A stretch of 64,000 bases of DNA from the NCBI RefSeq assembly GCF_000003855.2, contig NW_003101676.1, forward strand, positions 2,614,796-2,678,795, given 5' to 3'. Of this stretch, positions 21,721 to 33,550 are shown in pieces. The notes under the pieces are model-generated. The model saw nothing but the letters and a program-made list of their open reading frames with translations, ran no database searches and was not told where the DNA came from. Made by a program: the position numbers and the translations under genes. Every line of letters begins with the position of its first letter. Position 1 is the stretch's first letter. The DNA is from Blastomyces gilchristii SLH14081 (Eukaryota; Ascomycota; Eurotiomycetes; Onygenales; Ajellomycetaceae).

Positions 21721-24700
21721 ACCTGAATCTGTTGCTTCTCTGATAAAAATACTTACTCACAGAGAGAGACTGCACTGCAGTACTGCTGCTCTGCAAGCAT
21801 GAAAAGCATTGATGAACTCAGAATCCCAGGTCACTGTAGTGTCTCTAAAGCTCACAGAGTGAATGAAGATCTCTCTGAAATCTGAAGAAGATTTGCAGAA
21901 ACTGTGATTATTATGAACATCACAGATGACATGTACTTAGAACTTGTATAACTTCAAAGACACAATCCGCATATAGCTGTCTGTGAGTCAGGTTTATACT
22001 TCTGATTAGTGTTGGCAGACTCACTTATAAAGATAGAATCAGTTGATGCTGCAGAGTTGATTAGAGAAGACAAGCTCATCTATATAATGACTTTGTAAGT
22101 ATCTGAGAATCTCACAGTCATGAAAACTGAGCTTCAGATATCAGAGAAATACTGAGATCTCACAGAGATGTTTAGCTCAGTAAAGGCAGCTGAGCTTCTC
22201 TTTCACTGTGAGAAGAATCTGATAATAGATTTGATAGAAGAGCAGAAACTCTTCTGAGAACTAATCTATAAACTCTCTCATTATGAGACAGAGGCCTTGC
22301 AGGCCTATGTGAAGAAGAATCTGAAGAATAACTTCATTCAATCTTCACAGGCCTCCGCGGGAGCCTCTGTGATGTTCATGAAGAAGAAGAATAAAGGTCT
22401 CAGATTATGTGTAGACTACTGTAATCTAAACTTCAAGATAACAAAGAGCTGCTATCTTCTATCTCTGATTGAGAATGTGATTAACTGTCTTACAGAAGCT
22501 GTCATATTCACACAACTAAATATAATCAATGCATATACACAGCTGTGAATACAGTCTGAGAATGAATGAAAGACTGTCTTTAGAACTGCACTGAGATTGT
22601 TTAAATATCTAGTGATATCTTTTGATCTGACTAATGTCTCTGCAGCATTTCAGTCTTTCATTAATAAAACACTTTACATATATCTGAATGTCTTTGTGAT
22701 AATATATCTGAATAATGTGATAGTGTACTCTGTGAAGAAGAAAGAACACACTGAGTATATATGAAGTGTGTTGAAGGCCTTAGATAAGACAGAACTGTAT
22801 ATTAAGCTTGTAAAGTATAACTTCAGTGTCTGTCAGATTAATTTCCTAGAATATGTAATTATCACAGATGATATTCAGATGAAATCTTCATAAGTTGAGA
22901 TTATTCTATCATGATCAGAGTTAACTAGTATTCATGAGATTCAGATCTTTCCAAGCTTTGTGAATTTCTATAGATGATTTATCTTTGTATTTATGAGAAT
23001 CTTCTTAACTCTTACAGACATGCTGAAGAGTGAAAATAAGAAGAAGTTATTCTGTAAACAGAGAATAAAAAGATTGTTGAGAAGAGAGAACTGTGAGAAC
23101 TTTCTTATCTCAGAAGCTTACAGAGTCTTTGCAAGATTGAAACAGATATTCATGAATACAGTGATACTGTTTCACTTTAATCTCTTACTCTTAACTAGAT
23201 TAAAGACAGATATCTTCTTCTTTGTAATTTCAGAAATAGTCTCATAACTACAGTTAAATGAGAACTGGGTTTCAGTGATCTTTTTCTTGTGAAAGATGCA
23301 ACCTGTAAAGATCAACTATGACATTTATAATCAGAAGCTTCTTACAATAGTGAAATTCTTTCATCACTGACATCACTACTTTGAGAACCTTGTAATAGTG
23401 ATTACTGTTAGAACTGATCATGACAGCTTGTAACAGTTTACTTTAATTAAGAAACTCTCACAGCAGCAGGTTCACTGAGCTCAGAGACTGAGTGAGTTCT
23501 GATTCAAGATAGAATATATCAAGAGAACTAAGAACTCAGCAGATGAACTCTCTCACAGATCAGACTATGTTAAGAAGGCCAGGATAACAGATATAGAGAG
23601 ACTAGAGAAGACAGAAAAGCTTCATGAGATGCTCAGACTGAGTGTTATGAAGAGATTGACTGAAGAGTCTCTCAATTCTCTGTAAGAGAAGAGAGAGAAG
23701 AGAGAGAAGAAGTCTGTACAACTACTCTCTATGACACTGAGAGTCAACACTCTGAGAATCTCTGTAAGAATCCTTGAAGAGAGTATCTATAATCTGAAGA
23801 ATTTATGAGCTTTGAGAAGTGCTGTGGAAGACCTGGTGCAAGAAGAAACAGAGTATAAGTCTTTGCAAGATCTTCTATTCAGATTGTTTGAACTGCAACT
23901 GAAGAATGAATATGCTTAGTATATTCAGAAACTGCTCACAGCAGAGATCAATCCTGCAGAAATAAAGAATTGAAGAGACTTAAATAATCTCTTGTAAAGA
24001 GAGAGCTGAATTTATATATCTGTGAATAAGTTTCTATATATAGAACTTATTAAAAGGTATCATGACTCTTCTCTAGTGAGTCATTTTACAGATACTAGAA
24101 CTCATGAGTTGCTTACAAGGAAATACTTCTGACTGAAGATGTAAGAACTTATGAAGAAGATAGTGAATTCTTATACTGTTTATCAGAATTCACAGATAGT
24201 ATAATTCAGATTATATAAAGAACTTACTTCTCTACTCATCCTGCAGAAACCTTGAGAACAGCTAGAAATGAATGCTCTTGTGAGCCTTTCTGAAAGCAAG
24301 GACATATATGATGCCTGCTTTGACAGTGTGCTGATGATAGTGAATTACTTTATTAAGATGACACACTTTATACCCACCTGCAAGGACTTGAAGTCAAAGA
24401 ATTTGACTCATATCTTTGTCTACAATGTGATCCAGTTGCATGAGTTGCCTGTGAACATTATCTCAGATAGAGAATCAATCTTTGCAGAAGAGTTCTGATC
24501 TGATCTGATAACTATACTAAAGATCTTGTAAGATCTAAGCATAGCTTTTTATCAACAGACAGATGATCAGATAGAACATCTGATGAGTATATTAAAACAG
24601 TATCTGCAGTGCTTTGTCAATTACAATCAGAATGACTGAGTGCATTGATTATTACTTACAAAGTTTGTATACAACAACTCAAAGCATGTTAGCACAGATA

Positions 24701-25330
24701 AAACTCTCTTTAAAATACTCACTGAGACTCATTCACAGATGACCTTGATGAACCTGTGAGAGTATACTATAGAGTGTGATAATACTTGTAAACAGGCTGA
24801 GAGAATTCAGAAGATCTGGGAGAAAGTCTGTGAATTCTTGAGAAAGACTTAAGAGTATCAGAAGAGATACTATGACTTCAAGTATATTATAAAGAGTTTC
24901 AAGAAAGATGATAAAGTCTGACTGAGTCTAGAAAATATCATCACACAGAGACTTAGTAAGAAGCTGAATCTCTTATGAACAGAGTCTTATAAGATTATGA
25001 AGAAAGTTAGCTTACAGTTCTACAGATTGAAACTGTTATCTGAGTTACAGATATATAATATTTTTCATGTCTCTTTACTCTGTGAATATAAGCAATTTCT
25101 AAAAGAGAACTCTGTGACTCATCACTCTGTTCATGAAGCACTAGAGAGTGAAAGAGAATATTAGATCAAAGAAATTATTGACTCAGAGAAGTGAGATCAC
25201 AAGCTCTGATTTAAGATTCAGTGATAAGAGTATTCTGACAAGATGAATAAGTTCACTTGAGAATTATCTGAGCAGATAAGACATCTACAGAAGCTGAGAC
25301 ATAACTTTTATACTGTGAATTCTGATAAGT
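21721..25330 (+). pseudogene. Gypsy-2 pol: PR, RT, RNase H, IN, chromodomain (copy F)
   Basis: RT is clearest: KGLRLCVDYCNLNFKI near 22400, FTQLNIINAYTQL near 22510, YLNNVIVYS near 22710 (YxDD changed to NN). RNase H: KINYDIYNQKLLTIVKFFHH near 23310. Integrase: a degraded HHCC region near 24060, LPVNIISDRESIFAEEF near 24450, then YQQTDDQIEHLMSILKQYLQ near 24560. A C-terminal chromodomain (IKEIIDSEK, then FKIQ, EYSDK, FTWEL at about 25170-25270) marks a chromovirus. TGA stops occur at family Trp positions (HH-W-HHY) and Arg positions (NFYR-R-FI). Confidence 0.9.
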
Positions 25331-25481
25331 CAGAATAATGTGATCTTTGCTAAGAATCTGATTATGATAAAGATATTAACACTATTATTTATAAACTCTA
25401 GTCTATAAGATGATGAGTTTCTACTGAGATGAACAGTCTGTGATATATATAAGAAAAGAAGAAATCATGTTCTTATTAAAG

Positions 25482-25483
<2 letters not shown>

Positions 25484-25514
<31 letters not shown>
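25484..25514 (+). repeat. Poly(A) run of 31
   Basis: Thirty-one consecutive A between the chromodomain and the 3' region of Gypsy-2 copy F. It could be a homopolymer expansion or the scar of an inserted retrotransposed end. Confidence 0.95.
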
Positions 25515-25515
<1 letters not shown>

Positions 25516-25669
25516 AAGAAAATAAACAGGGCTATGAACACAATTTAGAGATTAATAAAGAAAAAATAAAGAAAACTCACACTCATATTCTCAATATCTG
25601 TGACACTCAATTTTCTCACAACTATCAATTTCTCTCTTCAAAGAAGCAGAGAGTATCATACTCATGATA

Positions 25670-26334
25670 CAGATAATTGTTGCATTTGATATAAAGACTG
25701 TCAGAAATGCACAGACTTCAGAGAAGTCAGATATCAGAATGTACACAGTTGCAGCAGAGTCTTAAGAGCTGACTGTCTATGTGTGTGATTAGATATTTCT
25801 CACAAAGCTGTGTCTGCTTTCTCAGTTGTGCTGAAGTATTCAGTCTGAAAACAATTAAGATGTGAAGAGAGAGCTCATCTATTCAGGTCAACTTCTGTCA
25901 CAAATTCATAGCATTCACATTGCCTTAATTACTCAGATTTTGCAGGTACCTGAGAATTCATCTCTCATTGACAATGAGATTGTGGAAATGTGCTGTGGTG
26001 TGAGAACTATTGATAGAGAATCTAGGCATATTTATATATATCTGATCAGAGATTGTGCAGGCAGAGAAGAGGTGATTGTAGGCCTGCAGGACCACAGGAG
26101 ATACTGACAACATCAAGAGCTTTGCAAGAACTGTCAGCTAGAATCTGTAAGGAATTACTTGTGAGAAGACTTACAGCAAAGAAGAGAACTGCACTGCTTG
26201 AAGTCAGAGACTGGTCTGAAGAAGGCATGAAGTTAGCCGCTGACCTGAAGATCGGATGCAGTGACAGGGCTGAGAAGAATGAAGATACAGTCATGAGCAG
26301 CAGTGTCTCTACTTCATCAGCTGATAAAAAGTGA
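25670..26334 (+). pseudogene. Possible accessory gene in Gypsy-2 3' region
   Basis: One plus frame can be followed from about 25670 (YKDCQKCTDFREVRYQNVHS) through several TGA/TAG stops to a clean segment from 26053 (CRQRRGDCRPAGPQEILTTS ... RTALLEVRDWSEEGMKLAAD) ending at 26334. The segment is GC-rich and little mutated. However, the opposite strand is also open here (26294-26046) and stays open in copy H (57940-58200), so the coding strand is uncertain. Product not recognised. Confidence 0.35.
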
Positions 26335-27203
26335 TCAGAGAAGTTACAGAGACACTCATGAAAAGCTCAGCAGTGATCAGATATTATTTGTAAAGATATT
26401 GAAATTGAAAAAAAAATTTTATTCTTGAGAAGTTCTTGAATCAATATACAGACATTGTCAGAAACACTCTCTCTCTGTTATCTGAGTAAAAATACTTCAC
26501 AGATGAATGAGAATACTCACAGTTTATGAAAATAAAAGCTGTTACAGAAAAAGAAAAAAAAAGATAAGATTTCACAGACAGATCTGAGATATTTATACTA
26601 TTTTAAAGAGATTTACTTACACTGTGAGTGATCTCACAGAACAGTCAAATCACTCTAGTAAATAAAAGTAATTATGAATCACAGATCTGAATCTTTCTAT
26701 ATAACTATAAAGAGTGATTATAGACTGCAGATATCTTAATTCTACAATTCTACAGAGTTAATAAAAGAATGAAAAATTTCTCACAATTCTACAGTGTCAA
26801 AGAACAATGATTTATAAGAATAAGTGCAAGATTAACTTATGAATACTTCTCTTTGATAAGAGTGATCTCACAGAGAGTGATTCATCTGTGAGATGAATCT
26901 GTGTGATGATCACACAAGAATCTCATGAAAATGATTAAGAGTCAACTGAAATTCTTCTATATGAAAAGTGTGAGATGAATCTGTGTAATAGTCAGAGAAG
27001 AATCTGTAAATTATAAAGAATCTCACAGAATAAGAAACTGAGTGACAGACTCTTTTCTCTTTACAGTAATAAGGGATTTTTCCTCACTGAGATTTTTTAT
27101 AGATATAAAGAGTTTTTAGTGAGTATTACTACAGTGCTGAGCTGATTCTATGAAGTCACTCAGTGAAAGGCTTCACAGACAAAGCCTTAGAGAGAAGAGA
27201 GTA

Positions 27204-27461
27204 TGTAAGAAATCTCACTTCTCACAGATTCTTTATCTCTATTTCTATCTCTTGTATAATCAATAGAGCTAGCAGCTCTTGACTATACACAACTATATAG
27301 ACTGGAGTTCATGAATACTATTCACAACTCAGCTTGAATGCTACTATACATTTGATCTCTACATTTTATCTTTCAACTGTGAATACTTCTAGTAGTTAAC
27401 AGTACATATCATGCCAAGCTGCAAACACCTGAATAATCGCCTGTGAGCACTTATTCTTACA
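27204..27461 (+). repeat. 3' LTR of Gypsy-2 copy F
   Basis: 258 bp like the 5' LTR, but nearly every CpG and GG/CC site is changed (CTAGCAGCTCTTGACTATAC versus CTAGCGGCCCTTGGCTACAC). Confidence 0.93.
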
Positions 27462-28487
27462 GCAGGTGAGAGATGTGCAAGCATATTCATATCAATATAC
27501 CAGCTGTGATCTCCTGAAGGAAAAAGTAGAATGTAATGCAGTGGAAGATATAATGAACTGCAAGAGTTAATACATGTGAGGCTCAAGCCAGCACTGAGTT
27601 GTTATAGTGTTAGAAGAATGACATGAGAATGACAGATGCTGCTAGAAGTGTTCTGTATAACAACTGCAACCTCTGAGACAGTAGGCAGATTCTCATGATA
27701 ATGATCATTGCCTGTCTTCAGCTGTACAACAGAGTTCAAACTGACATACACAGCAGGGCTGCTCTGTAGTATCTTTCATGCAGACTGATAAAGCTGAATA
27801 AAAGAATTAATCTTAGAAACATTAGCAGTCAACAATATAATAGAAGAACATGGAAAAGCAAATGAATAAACAGTAAGCAATACAATATGAATATGATTAA
27901 ACACACTAGAATATATGACAGAGTCTGCATCATTTACAATACCTGCATCAAACTGCGGGTTGTGAATTCACATTTATACAAAACAGGCATCATCACCTGG
28001 CTCAGGCTCTAATAACCCTTGCAGGTGATAGAGTTCCCTCTGTATTTGAAATGGCACCGGGCCGCCAGTAGCCAGGCGACTCAGGTATAGATCGTGCTTG
28101 CACTTAAGAGATGTAAATGCCAGGGCAGAGTTGTAGTTCTGAATATGCTTGTGAAAATGCTTTGCATCAGCTGTATCACCATTAAACAGCTCATGTAGCT
28201 CTGGTGAGGGTTCTCTGGCAGATGGCAGTCTTACAGCACCTCTTGCACAGCATGTGGAAAACACTGGGAGAGTCTTTGATGACCCGCGTACACATTCATC
28301 AATTCAATGCTTAGCTCTGCAGGCAGAGCAGCAGACATTCATTCAGCCAAAATCAAGTGGTTGATGGTGACAGGTGTAGAAGCAGAAGCTGCAGGGAACG
28401 GACCGGCGGCTGTGAGTGGTTGAAGGATTAACAGCTGGTTCAGGGGTAGTTGGGCCGGTTTGAGTGTCAAGGCCATTGAGGGCCGGC
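27462..28487 (-). pseudogene. Helitron Rep-helicase: N-terminal region
   Basis: Minus strand, from a Cys-rich start to the break by Gypsy-2. MNVCCSACRAKH.IDE near 28330, then a clean segment 28264-27974: STCCARGAVRLPSAREPSPE, HKHIQNYNSALAFTSLKCKH and PFQIQRELYHLQGLLEPEPG, matching the typical Helitron protein start. Further on, INSCSSLYLPLHYILLFPSG and DHSWYIDM (27580-27490) match the SLPLHYVLLFPxGExGWH box. Parts keep high GC and few changes. TGA replaces Arg (FG-R-MNV) and Trp (H-W-IDE). Confidence 0.88.
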
Positions 28488-28993
28488 TAGACTGACCGTG
28501 TGACCGTGTCTGAGACCAGGACCAGAATATTTGATGGTTTCATTACCAATTCAACTGATCCCATTACACTGTTTTAACATTAGATAGTAGTCTCATACTG
28601 TCTCAGTGAGACTTACTGTCTACTCTTGTCACATTTTTCAAATGAGATCATGATTTCTACTTCTCAATTTAAATTATTTTTATTGCTTTAAATGACTTTA
28701 AATCTCATTTGAGTGTTATCAAAAAGCATTACTTTTTAAAAAATTAAAAATAGTCTAAAAAAAACCTTAAAATGTCTAAAAATAGTAACTTTATGCTAAG
28801 AATGGGACTAAATGAGACTAAATGAAATCACTTTCTCATTTTTTTCAAGTCATGGTCTCATTTTAAAATCTGATATATAGTCACTTTGCATGTTTTTTTA
28901 ATGATTAGTCCCAGCAGGATTCACACCAAGAAATGTATGGGACCAGACCAAATGAAATCAAATGTGAAATTCATGGTTCCGGCGGCCAGTCTA
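28488..28993 (+). mobile_element. 506-bp hAT-like MITE, copy 1
   Basis: Terminal inverted repeats TAGACTGACC / GGCCAGTCTA with a perfect 8-bp target-site duplication GGGCCGGC (28480-28487 and 28994-29001). An inverted copy of exactly the same length lies at 48274-48779. No coding capacity. The 8-bp duplication points to hAT. CpG sites remain at the ends, so it is young. The interior holds GTGTTATCAAAAAGCATTAC, a member of the 13-bp motif family. Confidence 0.92.
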
Positions 28994-29480
28994 GGGCCGG
29001 CTGCTCTGGTGAATCCGCATGTATATGATTAGCAGACTCATCTGCTGCAGCAACTGCTGCGGCAGCTGCCAAACAACAGCATTTGACATCACGGGCATGT
29101 TCATGATTGAGAGTCTAGCAGTCATTGCAGTTCTTGAAGATGTGATTGACAGTGTGAAACAGGTGAGATGAATGATCTTCATAGCATGTATCACAGTGCA
29201 ACAGCTCAACTTGCTGTGAGTTGAGCACAAAAGTAGCTACATCTCTCAATGGCGGGCAGGAGGTTTGAACTGAATATGACTGGCATGCGTGACATTGAGC
29301 TTGACAGTATGTAGAGCATGTACGGAATAATGCATTGAATTGAAGCTGTTCAAACACGCTGAGAGGATGAGAATCCCCACACACTGAGTAGCAGTGCATG
29401 AAATGAGTATATTAATGAATGTATAGGTTGGAATGAATGTAGAGAAGAGTATAAAAAATGTAAATATAGTAGAGAACATC
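28994..29480 (-). pseudogene. Helitron Rep-helicase: extreme N-terminal Cys-rich part
   Basis: Minus strand, upstream of the MITE insertion. Begins about MHCYSVCGDSHPLSVFEQ at 29399 and contains paired Cys (QCHACQ, HCDTCYEDH, KNCNDC) followed after a stop by an Ala-rich run (CCCLAAAAAVAAADES). This fits the Cys-rich leader of fungal Helitron proteins and would join the region at 28480 without the MITE. The exact start is unknown. Confidence 0.6.
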
Positions 29481-29640
29481 TGTAAATAAAAGAATGAAGA
29501 TTAATATCAGAGCTGTACAGGCTGCAGAGCTGGCTGTTCAGATGAATTCATTTTGATGAGATGTATATGATATCATGTGAGGTCATGTTACAGGGCATTT
29601 TACTCGGAAAAGTTGGTTTTTCTATAATATATAGAGAGAT

Positions 29641-29914
29641 TTGAGGGTTTCTGAGAGTGTTTTAATAGTTTTCATACCAGCTTGAAATTAGTGATTGATT
29701 GAAGAAGAGAAAAGAGAGAAGAAAGAAATGAGAATAACTTATCTTTATAATATGAAAACAGAGAATTGCTGTAATCATTTATTCTAGTAACAAAGATCTG
29801 TTTTCTGCATGTATCTCTGATATAGATTATATGATAACTGTATACAAAGAATATCAACAGTGCATGTATTGAATGAAGATGATATTGCTATGCAACACTG
29901 TAGCTGTTTCTGTA
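29641..29914 (-). repeat. Repeat R, copy 2
   Basis: Reverse complement of 10144-10421. It lies upstream of the Helitron Rep gene and is interrupted at 29911-29914 by the LTR of Gypsy-3. Confidence 0.65.
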
Positions 29915-30238
29915 CATTGCTGAATGTGGCGGGCTGCGCCCGATCAATCATATAGACTATTCCGTACACTTCATAGATTTCTACCGCCCCATTCCCGATC
30001 GCCGATCCTCAGCTGCCACGAACGTGTATGTTCCGATCGCCGATCCTCGGCCGCTACGACCACACGTATATTCTTCCGCCCTGAAGCACCACCGCGTACA
30101 TCACCACATACACATATAAATATCCACTTCAATTGCCAATTCTCGCACTTTCTCTTTCTTTCCTTCTCTAACATTTTTCTCTTTGTTATATAAGACCTAT
30201 CAATATAATACTGATCTATTCAGTGTAGGCCTCTTACA
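29911..30238 (+). repeat. Probable 5' LTR of Gypsy-3
   Basis: Starts TGTACATTGC and ends CCTCTTACA (TGTA...TACA). It contains a CpG-rich promoter-like core (GGCGGGCTGCGCCCGATCAA and a repeated CCGATCGCCGATCCTC) and TATAAATA near 30115. The left boundary is inferred from where repeat R stops matching. No second LTR lies in the window because the element is truncated at 32655. Confidence 0.65.
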
Positions 30239-31680
30239 CTAGAAAAATGTTCATTGTCTTCTTATTAGAAATGATTATTCATCAAGAGATATTCAAATGT
30301 GTAATGATATGTAAGAAAAGAGAAACAATCAGTTAAAGTAAACACTGAGTTCTCAGATAGAAGCTTGCTCATCAGTCACTCTGACTCTGTAACAAGATTT
30401 TATGAAGAGAGTAAGATCTTATAAGAGAATGTCAGTGAAAGATCTGAGAGTTCTGACACTCAGATGTATGAGATATTCATACAATTACACATCTGATGAT
30501 TGATAATCATGTCTAATGATAATATGAAAGAACTCTCAAACACAAGTATAGAAGTAATATCACAGTGACTCTGAGCAATGTTGAAATTACAATAGTAATA
30601 AATAGCTGATATACATGCAACTCAATAATATCAATATGAAGAGATTCAATGATTATCACAACAAAGAACTCAGACAATTTCAACATTTACAGAATTGAAT
30701 ATAAAAGTGCTGAAAGAATGCTTAGATACTTCTGCATATTTCAATACTTTCAATCTCACTCTCTACTCATCATGAAGGATGAAAATGCTCATGAAACTGA
30801 GTGTAGATGAAGATGTCATTGATTCACTAATCAATCAAGATTGATATATCAATGAACAATTAAAGAATCACATGAAACAGAAGTTTCATTCATGAATGAA
30901 AGCATGTGAATCAGTGTTACAAATGTCTGATAACATTATCAAACATCTTGATATTCTGTTCTGAGACACTGCCATACAACAGAAAGTATTAGATTGATTA
31001 CAGAGTATCTGACAGAGAAACACTTCTCTTACAATATTCATCTCTGACTTCAACATTAAAATTCTAGAAGCAGGAGATTAATCTTGAGAGAATTGAATGA
31101 AGATTAGTATACTCAAGAAGATATTAACTTTCAAACTCTTACAGACTCTTGTAAGTGTAGATGAAGATCAGACTTATGAAGACTTCTACACACAGCTTCA
31201 AACATTGAATGACTGTCTTACCAAGCTCAAGAGTATACAGAACAGTGACAGAAGACATTATATCTCAGCAACTCATACACTCATACTGAAGAATAACAAT
31301 GATGCAGATGTCATGAATTGAGTAGACTTGAATATCTATGTATAAGCAAGGGTCTCTGCTGTCTGAACAGGCTTCTGAGTTTCTGATATCACTTCTGAAG
31401 ATGTTGCTGATTGATGTCAATGAGAAGTGTGCATCAACTGTAACTGATCAGAGCATATTACTTTCAACTGCTGATCAACCTACATATCATCTCAATTGAG
31501 AGAAAGAGTGATGTCTTCTCATTTGAAAGATGAATCAGTGTCTGTCTGCATCAATCACATTGCAGTGAAGAAAGATTCAGAAGATAACTATAAGAATGCT
31601 CTGATGAAACAGGGAAAAGATTAGCTTCTGTTCAAATTCACAAACAGAAGCTTGAAGAGATTGAATGACAATGATTTGAA
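30239..31680 (+). pseudogene. Gypsy-3 gag
   Basis: Between the LTR and protease. The best mark is a zinc knuckle near 31429-31472 (VCINCN.SEHITFNC, C-x2-C-x4-H-x4-C). An open segment at 31097-31321 (MKISILKKILTFKLLQTLVS) belongs to the capsid region. Stops elsewhere are TGA, TAG and TAA. Confidence 0.65.
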
Positions 31681-31692
31681 GAGAAAATAATA

Positions 31693-32655
31693 ATGCATGT
31701 GATTCTTGTATCTACTGTGCTTGATAACATGTATAATATGAAAGTCATGGTAGACAGCAGTCTATGTCACTATGCAATGATAAAATCTTCAGTTATAAGA
31801 TATCATAATCTTCAGTGTATTTCTTTATTAAAACCTCAACTTCTTGCAGGATTTGATGATCTGAAGAATGTTTGTATCTGTTACATAGTGAAACTAAATA
31901 TAGATGTGAAAGAACATCAATGTGAAGATGTCTATGCATATAAAGTTGATAATCTCAATTATAATCTTATGTTAGAACTTGCCTGGCTATCTGAACAAGG
32001 CATCTTGCTGAATGCTTGAAACAGGAGCTTGATATTCTCTAATAATGACAGGATTTACAAAGATAATATTCATAAGACTATGAATCTTACACAGATCTCT
32101 GTCAACACTTATAAAATACTCTGAAAAAGAAGTCATCATCAAAATCACTGACAGGGTCACTGACAAGTTCACTGACAGCAGAATCATATATCAATCTATT
32201 TCATCAGTCTGACTAATATCAAAAAGACTCTAGAAAAGTTATTCTGTATTATAATAACAGATTCTTGTATGAAACTCTCTCAACAATATCATGAATATCT
32301 AGATGTCTTCTGATAAGATAATATTATGAACATACCTCTCTTACAAGGTTCTGAAGTGAATCACAGTATCAAGTTAGAGAAAAAGAATGATAAGAACTCT
32401 GAACTGCCATGAGGCCCTCTTTATAACATGTCTCAAGATGAACTTCTTCTTCTTTGAAAGACACTTAATGATCTGTTGAATAAAGAATTCATACACATTA
32501 GTAACTCTTCCACTGCAGTCTCTATTCTCTTTGCAAAGAAATCAGGTGAAGAACTCTGATTCTGTGTGAATTATTGAGAATTGAACAGATTAATAAAGAA
32601 AGACTGTTATTCTTTATCTCTTATCAATGAATCTCTAGCTCATATTAAATAAGCT
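31693..32655 (+). pseudogene. Gypsy-3 protease and start of RT (truncated)
   Basis: The protease segment 31693-32019 has MKVMVDSSLCHYAMIKSS (active-site DSG now DSS) and ends YNLMLELAWLSEQGI. RT begins near 32400: GPLYNMSQDELLLL, NKEFIHISNSSTAVSILFAK, FCVNY.ELNRLIKKDCYSLS. The homology stops at the residues before the first RT catalytic Asp (FTK), exactly where the hardly mutated sequence at 32656 starts. TGA replaces Arg in EEL-R-FCVNY-R-ELN. Confidence 0.8.
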
Positions 32656-33230
32656 CAATGATTTACAAAGCGTTGTTCGAAACTCCTGTGTGGGATTATC
32701 CCCCGTTCTCCCCTACCACACCACAACCCCGGGCCAAAGTGCCATACAAATTGTAAGGTGAAGAGACCTAGCCATATGCACCAATCTTCTCGATTTTGGA
32801 AGATCCCCGACCTGTAGTTGTGGAGATATCCGAGGAGCGACCTCCGCGAAAACCCTGTCCATCTTTGATGTTCCAAAACACCAACGCCAAGTCTCACCCT
32901 CGTACCGCCCTTCCCAATCTGGCCCATCCCCGGCAGAAAAATACAAAAAGATACCTCGGCGATAATATCAAGCACATAACCAACGGACTCTTCTGAAGTG
33001 CAACCTCCACGGTCTGTCGTCAGTGTATCTAGACTTCAACACCAAGTCTCACCCTTGTACTACCCCTCTCAATCTGGCCCATCCCCGGCAGAACAATACA
33101 AAAAGATACCTCGGCAACAGCATTCAATACATAACCAGCGGACAACGAGTCAACAGCATACCAACAACTATAAAATCAGTATACCCCAAGGTCTGACTGA
33201 GCCTTTGATCCCTGCACAGTGAGATATATT
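32656..33230. other. Hardly mutated island with a tandem duplication
   Basis: GC-balanced DNA with intact CpG and CC/GG, between mutated Gypsy-3 and AT-rich DNA. Two related units (about 32877-32995 and 33041-33150) share AAGTCTCACCCT, AATCTGGCCCATCCCCGGCA, ATACAAAAAGATACCTCGGC and ACATAACCA(A/G)CGGA, about 85% alike by eye. Open frames on both strands are short and unrelated to known proteins. It could be a captured host segment, a young non-autonomous element or a misjoin. Confidence 0.55.
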
Positions 33231-33550
33231 AAATCTAGCTTTAATACCTCAATATTCAATAGATTCTGCAAGGGATTGAGAACAGCAACACTAGGTTTCT
33301 ATTGAATTTGAGAATTAACTCTATATTGATATAATCATTGACAAAGTCTTCTATTTTGAGATATAAATAACCAGTTCCTCTACATCCTGCTGGCAATATT
33401 TATATTATCATATAGAAACAGACTTATATTCTCTATAATATCAAGACCCTGAAGAGGGAAAGTCTTGGTAGAGAGTATACAGTAGTGCATATCTTAGCAG
33501 TTTCTATCTCATTCTTCTGCAGCAGTTAATGCAAAAAAAAAGATCTTAGA
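33231..33550. other. Unassigned AT-rich segment
   Basis: No open frame of note. On the minus strand there are scattered protein-like words (QDFPSSGS, VEELVIYISK) that I could not place. Possibly a decayed retrotransposon piece. Confidence 0.3.

Larger units (their letters stand above)
20286..27461 (+). mobile_element. Complete Gypsy-2 chromovirus (copy F)
   Basis: Two 258-bp LTRs (TGTAAGAA...TTCTTACA) enclose gag, protease, RT, RNase H, integrase with a chromodomain, and a 1.8-kb 3' region. The purine-rich tract GAGAGAAGAGAGTA precedes the 3' LTR. Flanks are GCATG on the left and GCAGG on the right, a possible 5-bp target-site duplication with one difference. It splits the Helitron Rep gene. 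It carries many stops and is inactive. Confidence 0.93.

Noticed and set aside
20286..25330. TGA read as Trp in the Gypsy elements too
   Set aside because: TGA also occurs at clear Arg positions (NFYR-R-FI, NY-R-ELN) and varies between copies as TGA, TAA or CAA, so it comes from CGA and TGG decay.
32655..32975. Minus-strand frame in the unmutated island
   Set aside because: Overlaps other open frames on both strands in GC-balanced DNA; no motif and ends at the junction.
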